Source of the DNA: Cryobacterium sp. SO1
Lineage (GTDB): Bacteria > Actinomycetota > Actinomycetes > Actinomycetales > Microbacteriaceae
Direction of reading: 5' to 3'
Length of the DNA: 64,000 bases
NCBI RefSeq assembly: GCF_004210215.2
Contig: NZ_CP067394.1
Coordinates: 3,410,001-3,474,000 of the forward strand
In this document: one piece after another, positions 9,751-18,413 of the stretch
How positions within the stretch are numbered: position 1 is the stretch's first letter
Layout: every line of letters begins with the position of its first letter
Position numbers and translations under genes: made by a program
Notes under the pieces: generated by a model
Told to the model about the DNA's origin: nothing
Database searches by the model: none
What the model saw: only the letters and a program-made list of their open reading frames with translations

Positions 9751-10797
9751 TCACTCATCGGAGCGGTCCTTCCCGCTACCGGCAGGCACTCGTCCACGGC
9801 GGCCGAAGACCGGCTCGACCGCGGCAAGTTCCTCGTCGGTGGCGATCCGGAACGCCCCTGCAGCCTCGGTCTGCACGTCGCGTCGGCCTTGACCGCGGGT
9901 GGCGCGGAGGCTGGCCACGATGGACACCGTGATGATGGTCACGACCACGGCCAGGCTGATGGTGGTCGGGATGTAGAAGACATCCAGGAGCAGCATCTTG
10001 ATACCCACCCAGATCAGGACGAACGCGAGTCCGATCTTGAGGTAAATGAACCGATGGATCAGGTCCGCGAGCAAGAAGTACATCGCCCGAAGCCCCAGGA
10101 TGGCAAACGCGTTCGCGGTGAAGACCAGGAACGGTTCACTAGTGACGGCGAAGATAGCCGGGATCGAGTCAACGGCGAAGATGACGTCCGTGATCTCCAC
10201 CAGCACCAGCACGGCCAGCAGCGGGGTCGCCACCACGATTCCTGCCTTGCGGACCAGAAACCTCTGCCCGTGGTACGCGTCGGTCATCGGCACGAACCGG
10301 CGAAACACCTTGAGGATGCGGGAATTCTCGGGGTGGACGTGGTCGTTGCGGGAGCGGAACATCCGCCACCCGGTGTAAATCAGGAACGCGGCGAAGACGT
10401 ACAGGATCCAAGAGAAGTTCTCGATCAGCGCGGCGCCGGCCGCGATGAAAATCCCGCGGAAGATCAGGGCGCCCAGGACGCCCAGAAACAGCACTCGGTG
10501 CTGGTACTCGCGCGGGACCGCGAAAGCGGCGAAGATAATCGCCCAGACGAACACGTTGTCGACCGCGAGGGATTTCTCGATCAGGTAGCCAGCGAAGTAC
10601 TGCTGCCCGAATTCCGCCCCCCACAGCGTCCACACCAGCACGCCGAACGCCACACCGAGAGTCACCCACACGATCGACCACACCGCGGCTTCCCGCACAC
10701 CGATCACGTGAGCTTTGCGGTGGGCGACCAGGTCGACGGCGAGCATCAGCAGGATCACACCCAGAACAGCGAACCACGCCCACAGGGGGACAGCCAT
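9751..10797 (-). CDS. TerC-family integral membrane protein (copy A)
   Basis: A 348-residue polytopic protein of the TerC/Alx family, whose members export Mn2+ or load metal onto secreted enzymes. Seen: about nine hydrophobic segments, the conserved acidic stretches EKSLAVDNVFVWA and EITDVIFAVDSIPAIFAV with membrane Asp/Glu, and a long soluble tail. The ATG at 10797 is chosen over GTG 10812 because GGAGG lies 8 bases upstream. Its leader is a yybP-ykoY riboswitch, which supports a role in manganese homeostasis. Confidence 0.92.
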   Translation of the reverse strand: MAVPLWAWFAVLGVILLMLAVDLVAHRKAHVIGVREAAVWSIVWVTLGVAFGVLVWTLWGAEFGQQYFAGYLIEKSLAVDNVFVWAIIFAAFAVPREYQHRVLFLGVLGALIFRGIFIAAGAALIENFSWILYVFAAFLIYTGWRMFRSRNDHVHPENSRILKVFRRFVPMTDAYHGQRFLVRKAGIVVATPLLAVLVLVEITDVIFAVDSIPAIFAVTSEPFLVFTANAFAILGLRAMYFLLADLIHRFIYLKIGLAFVLIWVGIKMLLLDVFYIPTTISLAVVVTIITVSIVASLRATRGQGRRDVQTEAAGAFRIATDEELAAVEPVFGRRGRVPAGSGKDRSDE

Positions 10798-10819
10798 GAC
10801 AAAGACCTCCACGAAATAC

Positions 10820-10912
10820 TCGTGAAGGTCTCATCTACCTTGCGGCCCTGCACACCGGAACCCGCGGCGGGAACGTATTGACGATGCGAAGCGAGGATTA
10901 CTCCCCTTCTGT
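10820..10912 (-). promoter_or_regulatory. yybP-ykoY (Mn2+) riboswitch upstream of TerC, copy A
   Basis: On the minus strand the leader has the family landmarks in order: GAAGGGGAGTA, a CGTCAATACG core, then GATGAGACCTTCACGA. The CCTTC can close the aptamer by pairing with the 5' GAAGG. The same 3' strand (10820-10831) is complementary over 12 bases, with one G-U, to 10803-10814, which contains the Shine-Dalgarno GGAGG of TerC. This gives a simple two-state switch on translation: metal-bound aptamer frees the ribosome site, metal-free form hides it. Pairings are from reading, not folding. Confidence 0.85.
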
Positions 10913-11040
10913 GATCAGTAAACACGATAGATGTGCGTCACGTCAACTGGGCAACGGCTGTGCAGCATCCGTGGCGGGTTTCAGACGGGGCCTTTCGACG
11001 GGCCGCCGCAAAAGGAATGCCTCCAGTGTTGGGTCGCCAG

Positions 11041-11883
11041 CTACGGATTGCAGTGGTCGCACCATTCCGGGTCGGCGTGGGCTTGATCTCGTGGCACCCG
11101 AGCCTTATAAGTGCACCGGCCGCAGCCATGGATATCGGCTGCGATGGCCTGGGTCGCCGATCCGCAGCCAGAGCAGAGCAAGCCGTGTTCGACGTTGATG
11201 TGGCCAAACCCGGGCGCCCGGCAGTGCGCACACTCAGTTGCAAGTCGCTGGGCCATTTTTTCGCAGAGCGTCCGGATGGCCGTGGCGCGGGACGGCGCCT
11301 TGTGGGCGCGGTAGTCCGGAAGGATCACAATGGATTGGCGCTGTTTCAGAAGCGCTTCAGTGGTGTCGCCGAGGACCTCGAGTCGAGTGATGTTCTTGTG
11401 GGCGGTCGTGTGGTCGTTCTGGGTGCTCTGCAGGATCACTCCCTGGCCCGGGAAGCCGATGGCCGACGCAAACGTGAGGGCTTCGCGGGCACTGGCGATG
11501 CGTCGCCCTCCGGGCACCGGCGAGGTGGTGACGCTGCTTTCGACAATCTCCAGCCCCAGGGTGTGGTCAATGAAGAGGAGAAATTCGGTGTTCTCCACGA
11601 AAAGTCCGAATCCGGACGTGAAGGTGCCTTCGGAGGCGAGGCCGAGGGTGGTGCCGGCGATTTGCATGCCGAGTCGGGCTTTCGCTCGGGTTGCGTCGCG
11701 CGGGCTGAGGAGTCGGGGGATGTCGCCGGCGAATGTTCCGAATTGGTCGGTGTCGAGGCCCGTCGCCGCAGTGACGGTCGCGCCCAGTGTGTTCTGGAAT
11801 GCGTCGTGTGCGAGCGATTCTTTGCCGTGCATCGTGGCGAAGGTGATCGTGCGTCCGGTGTACGCCGTGCGGGGGCGGGTCAT
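11041..11883 (-). CDS. DUF6671-family protein with C-terminal zinc ribbons
   Basis: A 280-residue protein. Residues 10-210 match the DUF6671 style (TITFATMHGKESLAHDAF, DTDQFGTFAGDIPR, GLASEGTFTSGFGLFVENTE). The C-terminus carries Cys-rich ribbons (ECAHCRAPGFGHINVEHGLLCSGCG, then CGRCTYKARVP and CDHC). Function unknown. It is the last gene of the dab operon and overlaps the PII-like gene by 4 bases, so it may belong to inorganic-carbon handling. Confidence 0.75.
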   Translation of the reverse strand: MTRPRTAYTGRTITFATMHGKESLAHDAFQNTLGATVTAATGLDTDQFGTFAGDIPRLLSPRDATRAKARLGMQIAGTTLGLASEGTFTSGFGLFVENTEFLLFIDHTLGLEIVESSVTTSPVPGGRRIASAREALTFASAIGFPGQGVILQSTQNDHTTAHKNITRLEVLGDTTEALLKQRQSIVILPDYRAHKAPSRATAIRTLCEKMAQRLATECAHCRAPGFGHINVEHGLLCSGCGSATQAIAADIHGCGRCTYKARVPRDQAHADPEWCDHCNP

Positions 11884-12197
11884 TGGAAGTAGTCGGGCCT
11901 GGAGACGTAGGTGTCGGAGACGAACATGACACCACTGGAGGTGCTGAGAAGTTGCTGGATAGCGTCGATCAACTCGCCGGCGTTACCGGGTGGGAGGACG
12001 GTGATGAGCATGGTGAGGGTGTCGTATTCGTTGAAGAGTAATGCCCCGGAGTGTTGGCCGTGGTGTCCGATCCCGGATACCCCTGACACGGACGTATAGC
12101 CGGTGGCTCCGGCGGAGGTGATCAGTTCGCGGATCGCGGGGGCGTCGCGGGCGGGCACGACAACCTCCAGCCGGGTCATTTGGGTCAGGTTGTTCAT
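11880..12197 (-). CDS. PII-like signalling protein of the dab operon
   Basis: A 105-residue protein with the PII ferredoxin-like pattern: TRLEVVVPARDAPAIRELI at the start, a Gly-rich T-loop region (VSGVSGIGHHGQHSG), and SGVMFVSDTYVSRPDY at the end. The T-loop differs from GlnB/GlnK and lacks the uridylylated Tyr context, so it looks like the carbon-linked PII-like group. It starts 2 bases after dabA. It may gate DabA/DabB activity in response to a nucleotide or bicarbonate (inferred). Confidence 0.72.
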   Translation of the reverse strand: MNNLTQMTRLEVVVPARDAPAIRELITSAGATGYTSVSGVSGIGHHGQHSGALLFNEYDTLTMLITVLPPGNAGELIDAIQQLLSTSSGVMFVSDTYVSRPDYFQ

Positions 12198-12199
12198 GG

Positions 12200-14629
12200 T
12201 CAGGTTCCTTTCAGTGCGTTAGGGACGACCGTCCAGCCGTACGAGGTGTAGCGGTACCAGAGAGCTGCGGGGTCGTTGCGTGCGGTGAGGGTGATCCAGT
12301 CGTTGTCGAGCAGGTTTCGCAACATCTGGTTGCCGGAGACGATGCGTCCGATGCTGTCCAAAGGGGCCTGGATGACGACGGTCAGGCGCATCGGTTCGTG
12401 GAACAGTTGGTCGCCGTGGCCGACGGATTGCCAGGGTAGGCCGCGGCGCAGGTCGCCGGCGTGACCGGCGATGACTCCGATGGTTCCGATGGCGTTGTGG
12501 ATGGTTTTGGTTCCGGCACCGAGGGTGTCGGGGTTGAGGGCGGAGAAGTAGTACTGGTGGTTGATCCACTGCGCGACCACCAAGGGTGCGGTCATGATCG
12601 TTTCCAGCGCGGCACCGTCCAGGTCCAACTCCGTTTCGTAGGAATGGAGGAACACCCGCCGGTCCAAGTTGACACCGCGGGTCAGCTGACGCGGTCCGAT
12701 GATCATGGCGGCGTTGCCGGCAAGCCCCAGCTCTGGATACACCTCCGCCCAGTCGTGGGCGCGCCCCTGCACCCTGGCCGGGTCGTGCGGGGATGCTCCC
12801 GGCAGGTTCTGGGCGCGTTCCTTGACCAACCGTCCGGCGGCTGTGCGTTGGACCCGGTCGAAGGTGCGAGCCGCATCGACGTGGCTCTGCGGGACGAGGT
12901 GCCGGTCCAGGAGCGTGACCGCGTCGGTGACGGTGTTGTGCTCTGCCGCGATGAAGAAACTGTCGGAGGGGATCTCGATTCCACGGGCCGCCAGGAGGGA
13001 GCGCACGTCTGGGTCGTTGAAGATGGCGGCGGAGGCGCGGGCGTTGGCCGCCCCGGGGTTGCCGCCGCAGGCGCCGCAATCCAGCGCCGACTGGTACAGA
13101 TTGTTCATCGACTCGGACGCGTGGCCTGCGAGCACGACCAGGGGGGCGAACTGGGTGATGCCCATCATCCGCACCGCGGTTTCAGCCATCGCTGCCCGCT
13201 CCTGCAACGTGAAGGCGTCACCGATCGTCACGGTGCTCGCGAGGGCGGCCGTGGACGGGGTCAGGAATCGGTGGATTCGTGCCTCCAGCGTCGGGGTGAG
13301 GGTGCGCAGCACACTGATGGCGCCGTACAGCCAACCGGATACCTCCGCGAAGGCGAACGGTGTCACTGTGCCGGAGTCGGCACGATGGGTTGATCGCCGG
13401 AACGCGTCCCGGGTGCGGCCGCTCGTGATGTGGTCTTCAGCCTGCGCTGAGGGGGTCGGTTCTTCGGTGAGGTGGTGTCGGGCGGTCAGGAGAGCCGGCA
13501 ACGAATTGATGGCGCCGCGGGCCCCGTACCGGGAGAAGCGCACGGGGACGCCGAAGAATCCGGCGAACCCGAACGTTTCCATTTCGGGGAGGACTTCGAC
13601 GTGACGCCGCATTCCTTCGGATCGGGGGTCTATGCACATCACCAGCTGCAGTTGGGGACGAGGGGTGTAGGGATCGGTGTTCCTGAGGGCGTTCACCAGG
13701 GCGGTGCGGTAGTGCAGTTCGTAGGCTTTCTGCCAGGTCAACGCATGGTCGGGCACCGGGTTGATGGCCAGAACCCGGCTCACTGCCGCGATGTCATCTC
13801 TGTCTGTTCGACTTCCGCCGATCAAACGGGCAACCTGCTCGGCCCGGTGCCAGACGGCTTGCGGGGTCTCGTTGGCCAGGACGGGTCCGCGTGTCGAAGG
13901 GACGCAGGTCAGGCCGAGGAGCGCTTGGAGGGTCAATCTCACGCCCAGGTAGGAGAGCAGGTCGATGTCCCCGATCTTTTCGGCCCGCCACTTGATGTAG
14001 CCGACCCAGCCCGGCAGGTGTTGGAGCTCGGTTCGTAGCGTCTCCGTTACCGCCTCCGCCGGGACTCCGAGTTTGACCAGCGCCCAGGCCAGTGCGGCGT
14101 CGGGCTCGACAGGCAATTCGGTCACCATCCGGCGCACCGTTCGAAGCAGTGACGGGTCTCGGCGGGCCAGGGCTCGCCACGCCTGGTAGAAGCCGTGCTG
14201 CTTGTGGGGCATCGCCCAGAGCGGGTCCGGGTTCAGGTAGGACGACACCCAGGTGGCCAGGTACTCGTCCAGCCAAGGCGCCGATGGCTCAGTTGCGGCG
14301 GGGGAATTCCACTGCGCGTTCCTCATGTCCAGGACCGCCACGCTCAACGCGGACACGCTTTTACCGCCGATGGCGAGCTGCCAGGCGAGTTCGGGCACAC
14401 GCTCGGCCAGGGCTGCTTCGAGGTCGGCATCGACGATGCGGCCACGGCCGGCGTCGGCGAGGTAGGCGTCCCGGGACCGGGCGAGGACCACGCCCGAGGC
14501 GGCGGCGGCCTCGAAAGGGCGACGTTCGTGGCCCGCGAGTGGATTCACGGCGATGAAGGACTCCACTGGCCAGGACGGCACGATGTCGTGGGCGGCGGTG
14601 GCTACCTGGGCGCGAAGAATCAAATTCAT
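12200..14629 (-). CDS. dabA: Inorganic-carbon transporter subunit DabA (DUF2309)
   Basis: An 809-residue soluble-domain protein of the DUF2309/DabA family, related in fold to beta-carbonic anhydrase. It probably hydrates CO2 to bicarbonate coupled to the ion flow through DabB. Expected zinc and catalytic residues are present: Cys and Asp in LVMCIDPRSEGMRRH (about residue 333), His in VLAGHASESMNN and Cys in LDCGACGG (about residues 500-520). Length is normal. It overlaps dabB by 4 bases (ATGA) and is followed by the PII-like gene after 2 bases. Confidence 0.92.
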   Translation of the reverse strand: MNLILRAQVATAAHDIVPSWPVESFIAVNPLAGHERRPFEAAAASGVVLARSRDAYLADAGRGRIVDADLEAALAERVPELAWQLAIGGKSVSALSVAVLDMRNAQWNSPAATEPSAPWLDEYLATWVSSYLNPDPLWAMPHKQHGFYQAWRALARRDPSLLRTVRRMVTELPVEPDAALAWALVKLGVPAEAVTETLRTELQHLPGWVGYIKWRAEKIGDIDLLSYLGVRLTLQALLGLTCVPSTRGPVLANETPQAVWHRAEQVARLIGGSRTDRDDIAAVSRVLAINPVPDHALTWQKAYELHYRTALVNALRNTDPYTPRPQLQLVMCIDPRSEGMRRHVEVLPEMETFGFAGFFGVPVRFSRYGARGAINSLPALLTARHHLTEEPTPSAQAEDHITSGRTRDAFRRSTHRADSGTVTPFAFAEVSGWLYGAISVLRTLTPTLEARIHRFLTPSTAALASTVTIGDAFTLQERAAMAETAVRMMGITQFAPLVVLAGHASESMNNLYQSALDCGACGGNPGAANARASAAIFNDPDVRSLLAARGIEIPSDSFFIAAEHNTVTDAVTLLDRHLVPQSHVDAARTFDRVQRTAAGRLVKERAQNLPGASPHDPARVQGRAHDWAEVYPELGLAGNAAMIIGPRQLTRGVNLDRRVFLHSYETELDLDGAALETIMTAPLVVAQWINHQYYFSALNPDTLGAGTKTIHNAIGTIGVIAGHAGDLRRGLPWQSVGHGDQLFHEPMRLTVVIQAPLDSIGRIVSGNQMLRNLLDNDWITLTARNDPAALWYRYTSYGWTVVPNALKGT

Positions 14630-16170
14630 GACAGCACTCCTGTGCTCACTGACGTGCGGGGAAGAGCAGGCGGGCGGGGAAGGGTGGTCGTCACGGTCCT
14701 GGTGTAAACGTGGTCACGCAGGTGCGCAAGCTGGTGCGGGTTACGGGAGAGCAGTTGGACTGCGATCAGGCCGACGGTGGGCAAGAGCAGTAGCCAGGCG
14801 GGGGCGGCATTGATGGTGGTCGCAGGTTCCAATACCGCTGTGAACATCTGCAGGAGGGCCACATATCCGAACGTCAGCAACATTATTGATGCCGTGCCGG
14901 TGAGAACCGTTCGGGGCGAGAAATCGGTGCTCAGCGCTGTGCCCAGAGCAACGCTGGCGGTCACGGCAACAAACACGAGCAGGGCAGTACTTGCCGTTGC
15001 CTCGGTGGGGGCGAACACCCATTCGGCTGCGGCCAGCGCCGCCAATGTCACCAGCACCGACAGGGTCACGGCTGCAGCGAGTGCGGACGACGAGTAGATC
15101 TTTCGGGGTGGAAGGTCTCGGTCGACGGCGTGCTGGCGCACTCCCATGCCGGCACCGAGGAAGTGGGTGGATTTGAATAGGGAGTGGGCGACCAGATGGA
15201 AGATTGCTGCCGCGAACGCTCCCAAACCGCACGCCATGATCATGAACCCCATCTGCGCCATTGTTGAGAACACCAACCGGCCCTTCACATCCGGCCGCAC
15301 CAGGCGGACCGCCGATGCGTAGACCAGGGTCACGGCACCGGCCACGAAGACCCCGACCATGACGGCCTGGTGTGGCGCGATGGCCGGGGCGAATCGGATC
15401 AGCAGGATCGCCCCGGCGTTCACTACGCCGGCGTGCATCAGCGCGGACACCGGCGTGGGCGCCGCCAACGTGAACGGCAACCAACCCTGGAAGGGGATCT
15501 GGCTTGAGCGAGCTAACGCCGAAACCACGAGAAGCACGGCGCAGGTCAGTTGAAGCGGCAGCGGCAACGACTCCGCGACCGCACCAAGCTGATCCAGGGG
15601 AATATCTCCTCTGGCGGTGACCAGCAGGATGGCGACCGGAACCAGGAAGGCAGTGTCAGCGATCATGAACCGGGATCCGGTGCGCCGGATCCCGTCGCGG
15701 GCCTGCGCAAGCGGCCGATAGGTTGCCAGGAGCACAACGAGTGCCGCCCCCGCTCCGACCCAGGCCACGGTGAACAGGGCCACCGACCCGGCGCATACCA
15801 TCAACACGGTGAAACCGGTGAGCAGGTTGGCTGCGACGACGAACCAGACCTGTCGAAGATCACCCCGTAGGTATCGAATCGCGAAGACCTGGATCAGCGC
15901 GCTGAGTCCCAACACCAGCAGCGACAAGATCAACGCCAAGGCATCCAGGTGCACCGAGGTGGACCCGAACACCACCTGCTCACTCTGGTGCGGCGCTGCA
16001 ACGGATGTGAGAGCGACCGCGACAGTCGCGACAAACCCGGCCCCGACCACGGTCGCCGCCAGACGGGCCACCCTGTTCCCGCTCACGCCCGCCCAGCCGA
16101 GGAGCGCGGCGCAGAGCCCCGCGATCCACGGCGCCATGGTCACACCACCCACAACGAGCCAATCAGACAT
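14626..16170 (-). CDS. dabB: Proton-conducting membrane subunit DabB (NuoL/MrpA-like)
   Basis: A 514-residue polytopic protein of the proton-conducting membrane transporter family (complex I NuoL-like). Family text seen: SQIPFQGWLPFTLAAPTPVSALMHAGVVNAGAILL with the functional His, and FHLVAHSLFKSTHFLGAG. It pairs with DabA as the energy-coupling half. The ATG at 16170 is preferred because GGAG lies 8 bases upstream; ATG 16188 is in frame but lacks one. It is the first gene of the operon. Confidence 0.9.
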   Translation of the reverse strand: MSDWLVVGGVTMAPWIAGLCAALLGWAGVSGNRVARLAATVVGAGFVATVAVALTSVAAPHQSEQVVFGSTSVHLDALALILSLLVLGLSALIQVFAIRYLRGDLRQVWFVVAANLLTGFTVLMVCAGSVALFTVAWVGAGAALVVLLATYRPLAQARDGIRRTGSRFMIADTAFLVPVAILLVTARGDIPLDQLGAVAESLPLPLQLTCAVLLVVSALARSSQIPFQGWLPFTLAAPTPVSALMHAGVVNAGAILLIRFAPAIAPHQAVMVGVFVAGAVTLVYASAVRLVRPDVKGRLVFSTMAQMGFMIMACGLGAFAAAIFHLVAHSLFKSTHFLGAGMGVRQHAVDRDLPPRKIYSSSALAAAVTLSVLVTLAALAAAEWVFAPTEATASTALLVFVAVTASVALGTALSTDFSPRTVLTGTASIMLLTFGYVALLQMFTAVLEPATTINAAPAWLLLLPTVGLIAVQLLSRNPHQLAHLRDHVYTRTVTTTLPRPPALPRTSVSTGVLS

Positions 16171-16276
16171 CAGCACCTCTCCAAACACGACCTACAAAAC
16201 AGGAAAAACATAGCACATGTTGAATGTCGGGAATAGAATGTGGGGAGAAGCTCGTCGGGTGGGAGATAATAGACAG

Positions 16277-16561
16277 ATGGCGGCCTGGACATTTCTGACC
16301 AATCACGCCCACGTGTTGTTGTGCGTGGCGGAAAACCCGAACGTGCGGCTACGCGATGTCGCCGTTCAGGTCGGCATCACCGAGCGAGCGGCGCAACGCA
16401 TCGTCACTGAGCTAGAGGAGGCGGGCTACCTGGACCGCGAACGCGAAGGGCGCCGCAACACGTACCGGCTCAACACGGCAATGCCACTTCGGCACCCCTT
16501 GGATCGCGATCACCGCATCGGGGAGCTTCTTTCCACCTTCGCCAACACTCAAGGACAGTAA
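16277..16561 (+). CDS. Winged-helix regulator divergent from dab operon
   Basis: A 94-residue protein with a MarR/ArsR-like winged helix: HAHVLLCVAENPNVRLRDVA, GITERAAQRIVTELEEAGYLDRE, then a basic wing GRRNTYRLN. There is no ligand domain. The ATG at 16277 gives the family start; an upstream ATG at 16217 adds unrelated residues. Divergence from dabB with a 106-base gap suggests it controls the operon. Confidence 0.75.
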   Translation: MAAWTFLTNHAHVLLCVAENPNVRLRDVAVQVGITERAAQRIVTELEEAGYLDREREGRRNTYRLNTAMPLRHPLDRDHRIGELLSTFANTQGQ

Positions 16562-16666
16562 CGGATCCGCGCGTCCGAAGATCTGGCCGAGCAACGGGTG
16601 ACCAGTTGCAGATTTCAGAGGAGATTTGGCTCTACTGATTCTTCCGTCGGTCATTTGCGGCCGTAG

Positions 16667-16842
16667 GAGGGGCTCACAGCCGATCTCCGAGTGAGCGTCA
16701 TCACCTTCACAGCGCCTACAACGACCTTGATACTGAGGGCCTCGTGCGGAGTGAGCAAGGACGCGGTTTTGTGGTCCGAGAAATCGAACCGGGCCTCGCA
16801 GCGGCGGCATTGCGAGCTCGTGTTGACGACGCACGCCGCTAG
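16667..16842 (+). pseudogene. Frameshifted GntR (YtrA-type) regulator remnant
   Basis: Two frames join into the end of a GntR winged helix: LTADLRVSVITF in one frame (from about 16673) and AYNDLDTEGLVRSEQGRGFV in the next (from 16714), ending at a TAG at 16840-16842. The wording matches the YtrA subfamily. The start, the first helix and the reading frame are lost. Nothing else recognisable lies between 16562 and 17071. Confidence 0.5.
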
Positions 16843-17391
16843 GTGCACAGCGCAGCCAGCCATGCGCGATTGACCTCGACTGACATCCACGAACGTATTG
16901 ATGAGATCTGGAGTGAAAATGACTGACTTGGCATCTTTAGCTCGCCCACCCAGCGTCTAAGGGCACGCACCGAGCCCTGATCACCCGGAACTGAAAAACC
17001 CCCTCCTTCTACTGTAAACAAAGGGGAAGCAGAGGGTTTATCTGTGGCGGTACCGCCCAGTCGCTCGAGGGCGCCCCCAAAATAGCGACGAAACGAACGA
17101 CCTTCTTGCGGTTATTGACAACCCCATCTCAAGCCTCGACAGCGACATTCTATTTGCGGTATCCACGCTGGTGCGGCGGATCATCGCTGACATAGGGGCG
17201 GACACAGGCCGAGTGCGACAGCTCATCCTGATGACCCACAATGCGCACTTCCACAAAGAGGTCGCGTATCGGACGCGCAAGCAACCGCGGGTGCCGCGCA
17301 CCTTCGGCCCCGTCCGGAAGCGCGGCCGTCATCCGAGCGTCATCGAGTTCTCCGCCGATAACCCAATCGAGACTGCATCTGCAGCGCTGTG

Positions 17392-18413
17392 TGTTGTCCG
17401 TCACGTTGGATGACGATGAGGCGTCATCCAGTTTGACGATGAGTTTTGGGGGTGTGGTCGGCACGGTGACGTGGTGATCGTCGATGGTGACGGTGGGAAT
17501 TGTCGCGGTCGTCACGATGACGGCGATTTTCGGGCACGCGGGAGCGCTCCGGCGTGGATTCTCAGGTGCGCAGGGGCGGGGGCAGGAGCCGGCCGCGGGT
17601 GAACATGCCAATCAGCGTCCACACCGGCAACGGGCAGTCCCCACGCCGCTGACAGGCCAGCGCTGCGCCGGCCAGGAGGTTCAGTGCGTCCCCGAGCGTG
17701 GTCGGCCAGACCAGCTCACGGTTCAGGATGTCAGGATCGGCGCGGTACGCGTGCTGCACGCCCTGTTCATGCAACCAATCGGCGTGTGGTTCCCGTGCCC
17801 GCCGCAGCCAGCGGCGCACCGTGGAGACCGGGCGGCCCAGCTGGGCCGCGATCGTGCGGTGCCCCTCGCCGCGGGCTTTGGCTGCCAGGGCAGTGCCGAT
17901 CACCTCGGCCGTGTCCGCCCGGCGCAGAACCAGTCCGGCGGGCAGCAGCACGTGCGTGGCCGCGCACGAGAAGCAGCGGGCCCGGCGAGGTCGCACCGTG
18001 ACCGGTGCCACGCCGAGGCTGCGCACCCTGCGGATGCGGCCATATCCGTGCGGGCGTAACGTCCCGGCGCAGCCGGGACAACTCAGCTGCCCCGCGTCGA
18101 GCAGGGCCTCGGCCTGCACCGGCGAGGCGACCACGATCATCGCGTCCAGCTCCGTTCTGCTGCCACCAGGTCATGCCAGCAACTCTTGACTACCACACCC
18201 GACCCGGGAAGGGGCCACCTCGTGTTGAGGAGGCGGCGCTCGCAGTCACACTGCCGACCAGCCTCGCCAGGATCAACGCGACGACCCCGGCCCGTGCGTT
18301 CGTCCGCGACCATCGCTGCTCGTCACGATGACGCCGCCGATGTCGACAACCCCATCGTCAACCAACGCGACGCACAACCCCGGCCTCATCGTCACCCGTG
18401 GAGACGCGCAACA
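17392..18413. mobile_element. 1,022-bp IS-like element encoding only a DUF6431 protein
   Basis: The ends are imperfect terminal inverted repeats of about 31 bases: TGTTGTCCGTCAC... at the left, and the complement of the right end reads TGTTGCGCGTCTC..., both running into TGACGATGAGGC. A perfect 7-base direct repeat CGCTGTG flanks it (17385-17391 and 18414-18420). Additional TGACGATG motifs lie inside both ends. Excising the element plus one duplication repairs the host frame, so the boundaries are firm. No DDE transposase is encoded. Confidence 0.85.
17562..18140 (-). CDS. DUF6431-family zinc-ribbon/HTH protein of the IS
   Basis: A 192-residue protein. Residues about 18-60 form a zinc ribbon (LSCPGCAGTLRPHGYG, RCFSCAATHVLLP). 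Residues about 85-115 form a helix-turn-helix (GEGHRTIAAQLGRPVSTVRRWLRRA). It fits the DUF6431 family, which in my recollection is usually seen beside integrase-type transposases. It is the only gene between the inverted repeats, so it may bind the ends or be the sole survivor of a two-gene IS. No DDE triad is visible. Confidence 0.72.
   Translation of the reverse strand: MIVVASPVQAEALLDAGQLSCPGCAGTLRPHGYGRIRRVRSLGVAPVTVRPRRARCFSCAATHVLLPAGLVLRRADTAEVIGTALAAKARGEGHRTIAAQLGRPVSTVRRWLRRAREPHADWLHEQGVQHAYRADPDILNRELVWPTTLGDALNLLAGAALACQRRGDCPLPVWTLIGMFTRGRLLPPPLRT

Larger units (their letters stand above)
9158..10967 (-). repeat. 1.81-kb direct repeat, copy A (zinc ribbon, small ORF, TerC)
   Basis: The interval matches 23635-25444 with a constant offset of 14,477 bases and no large indel. 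It contains three genes and a riboswitch leader. Divergence is uneven: the zinc-ribbon protein differs at 13 of 102 residues between copies, while TerC differs at only 3. Matching stops abruptly at both ends. See findings for interpretation. Confidence 0.95.

Noticed and set aside
9661..10881. 406-codon plus-strand frame opposite TerC copy A (and its twin at 24138-25358)
   Set aside because: Antisense shadow; composition is His/Asp/Gln-rich with no fold, while TerC is unmistakable.
12461..13604. Plus-strand frames of about 300 codons opposite dabA
   Set aside because: Shadow frames of dabA; no family pattern.
17369..17373. GAGAC as the target duplication of the DUF6431 element (with 18401-18405)
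   Set aside because: That choice leaves poor terminal repeats and a broken host frame; the CGCTGTG pair gives matched ends and a restored frame.
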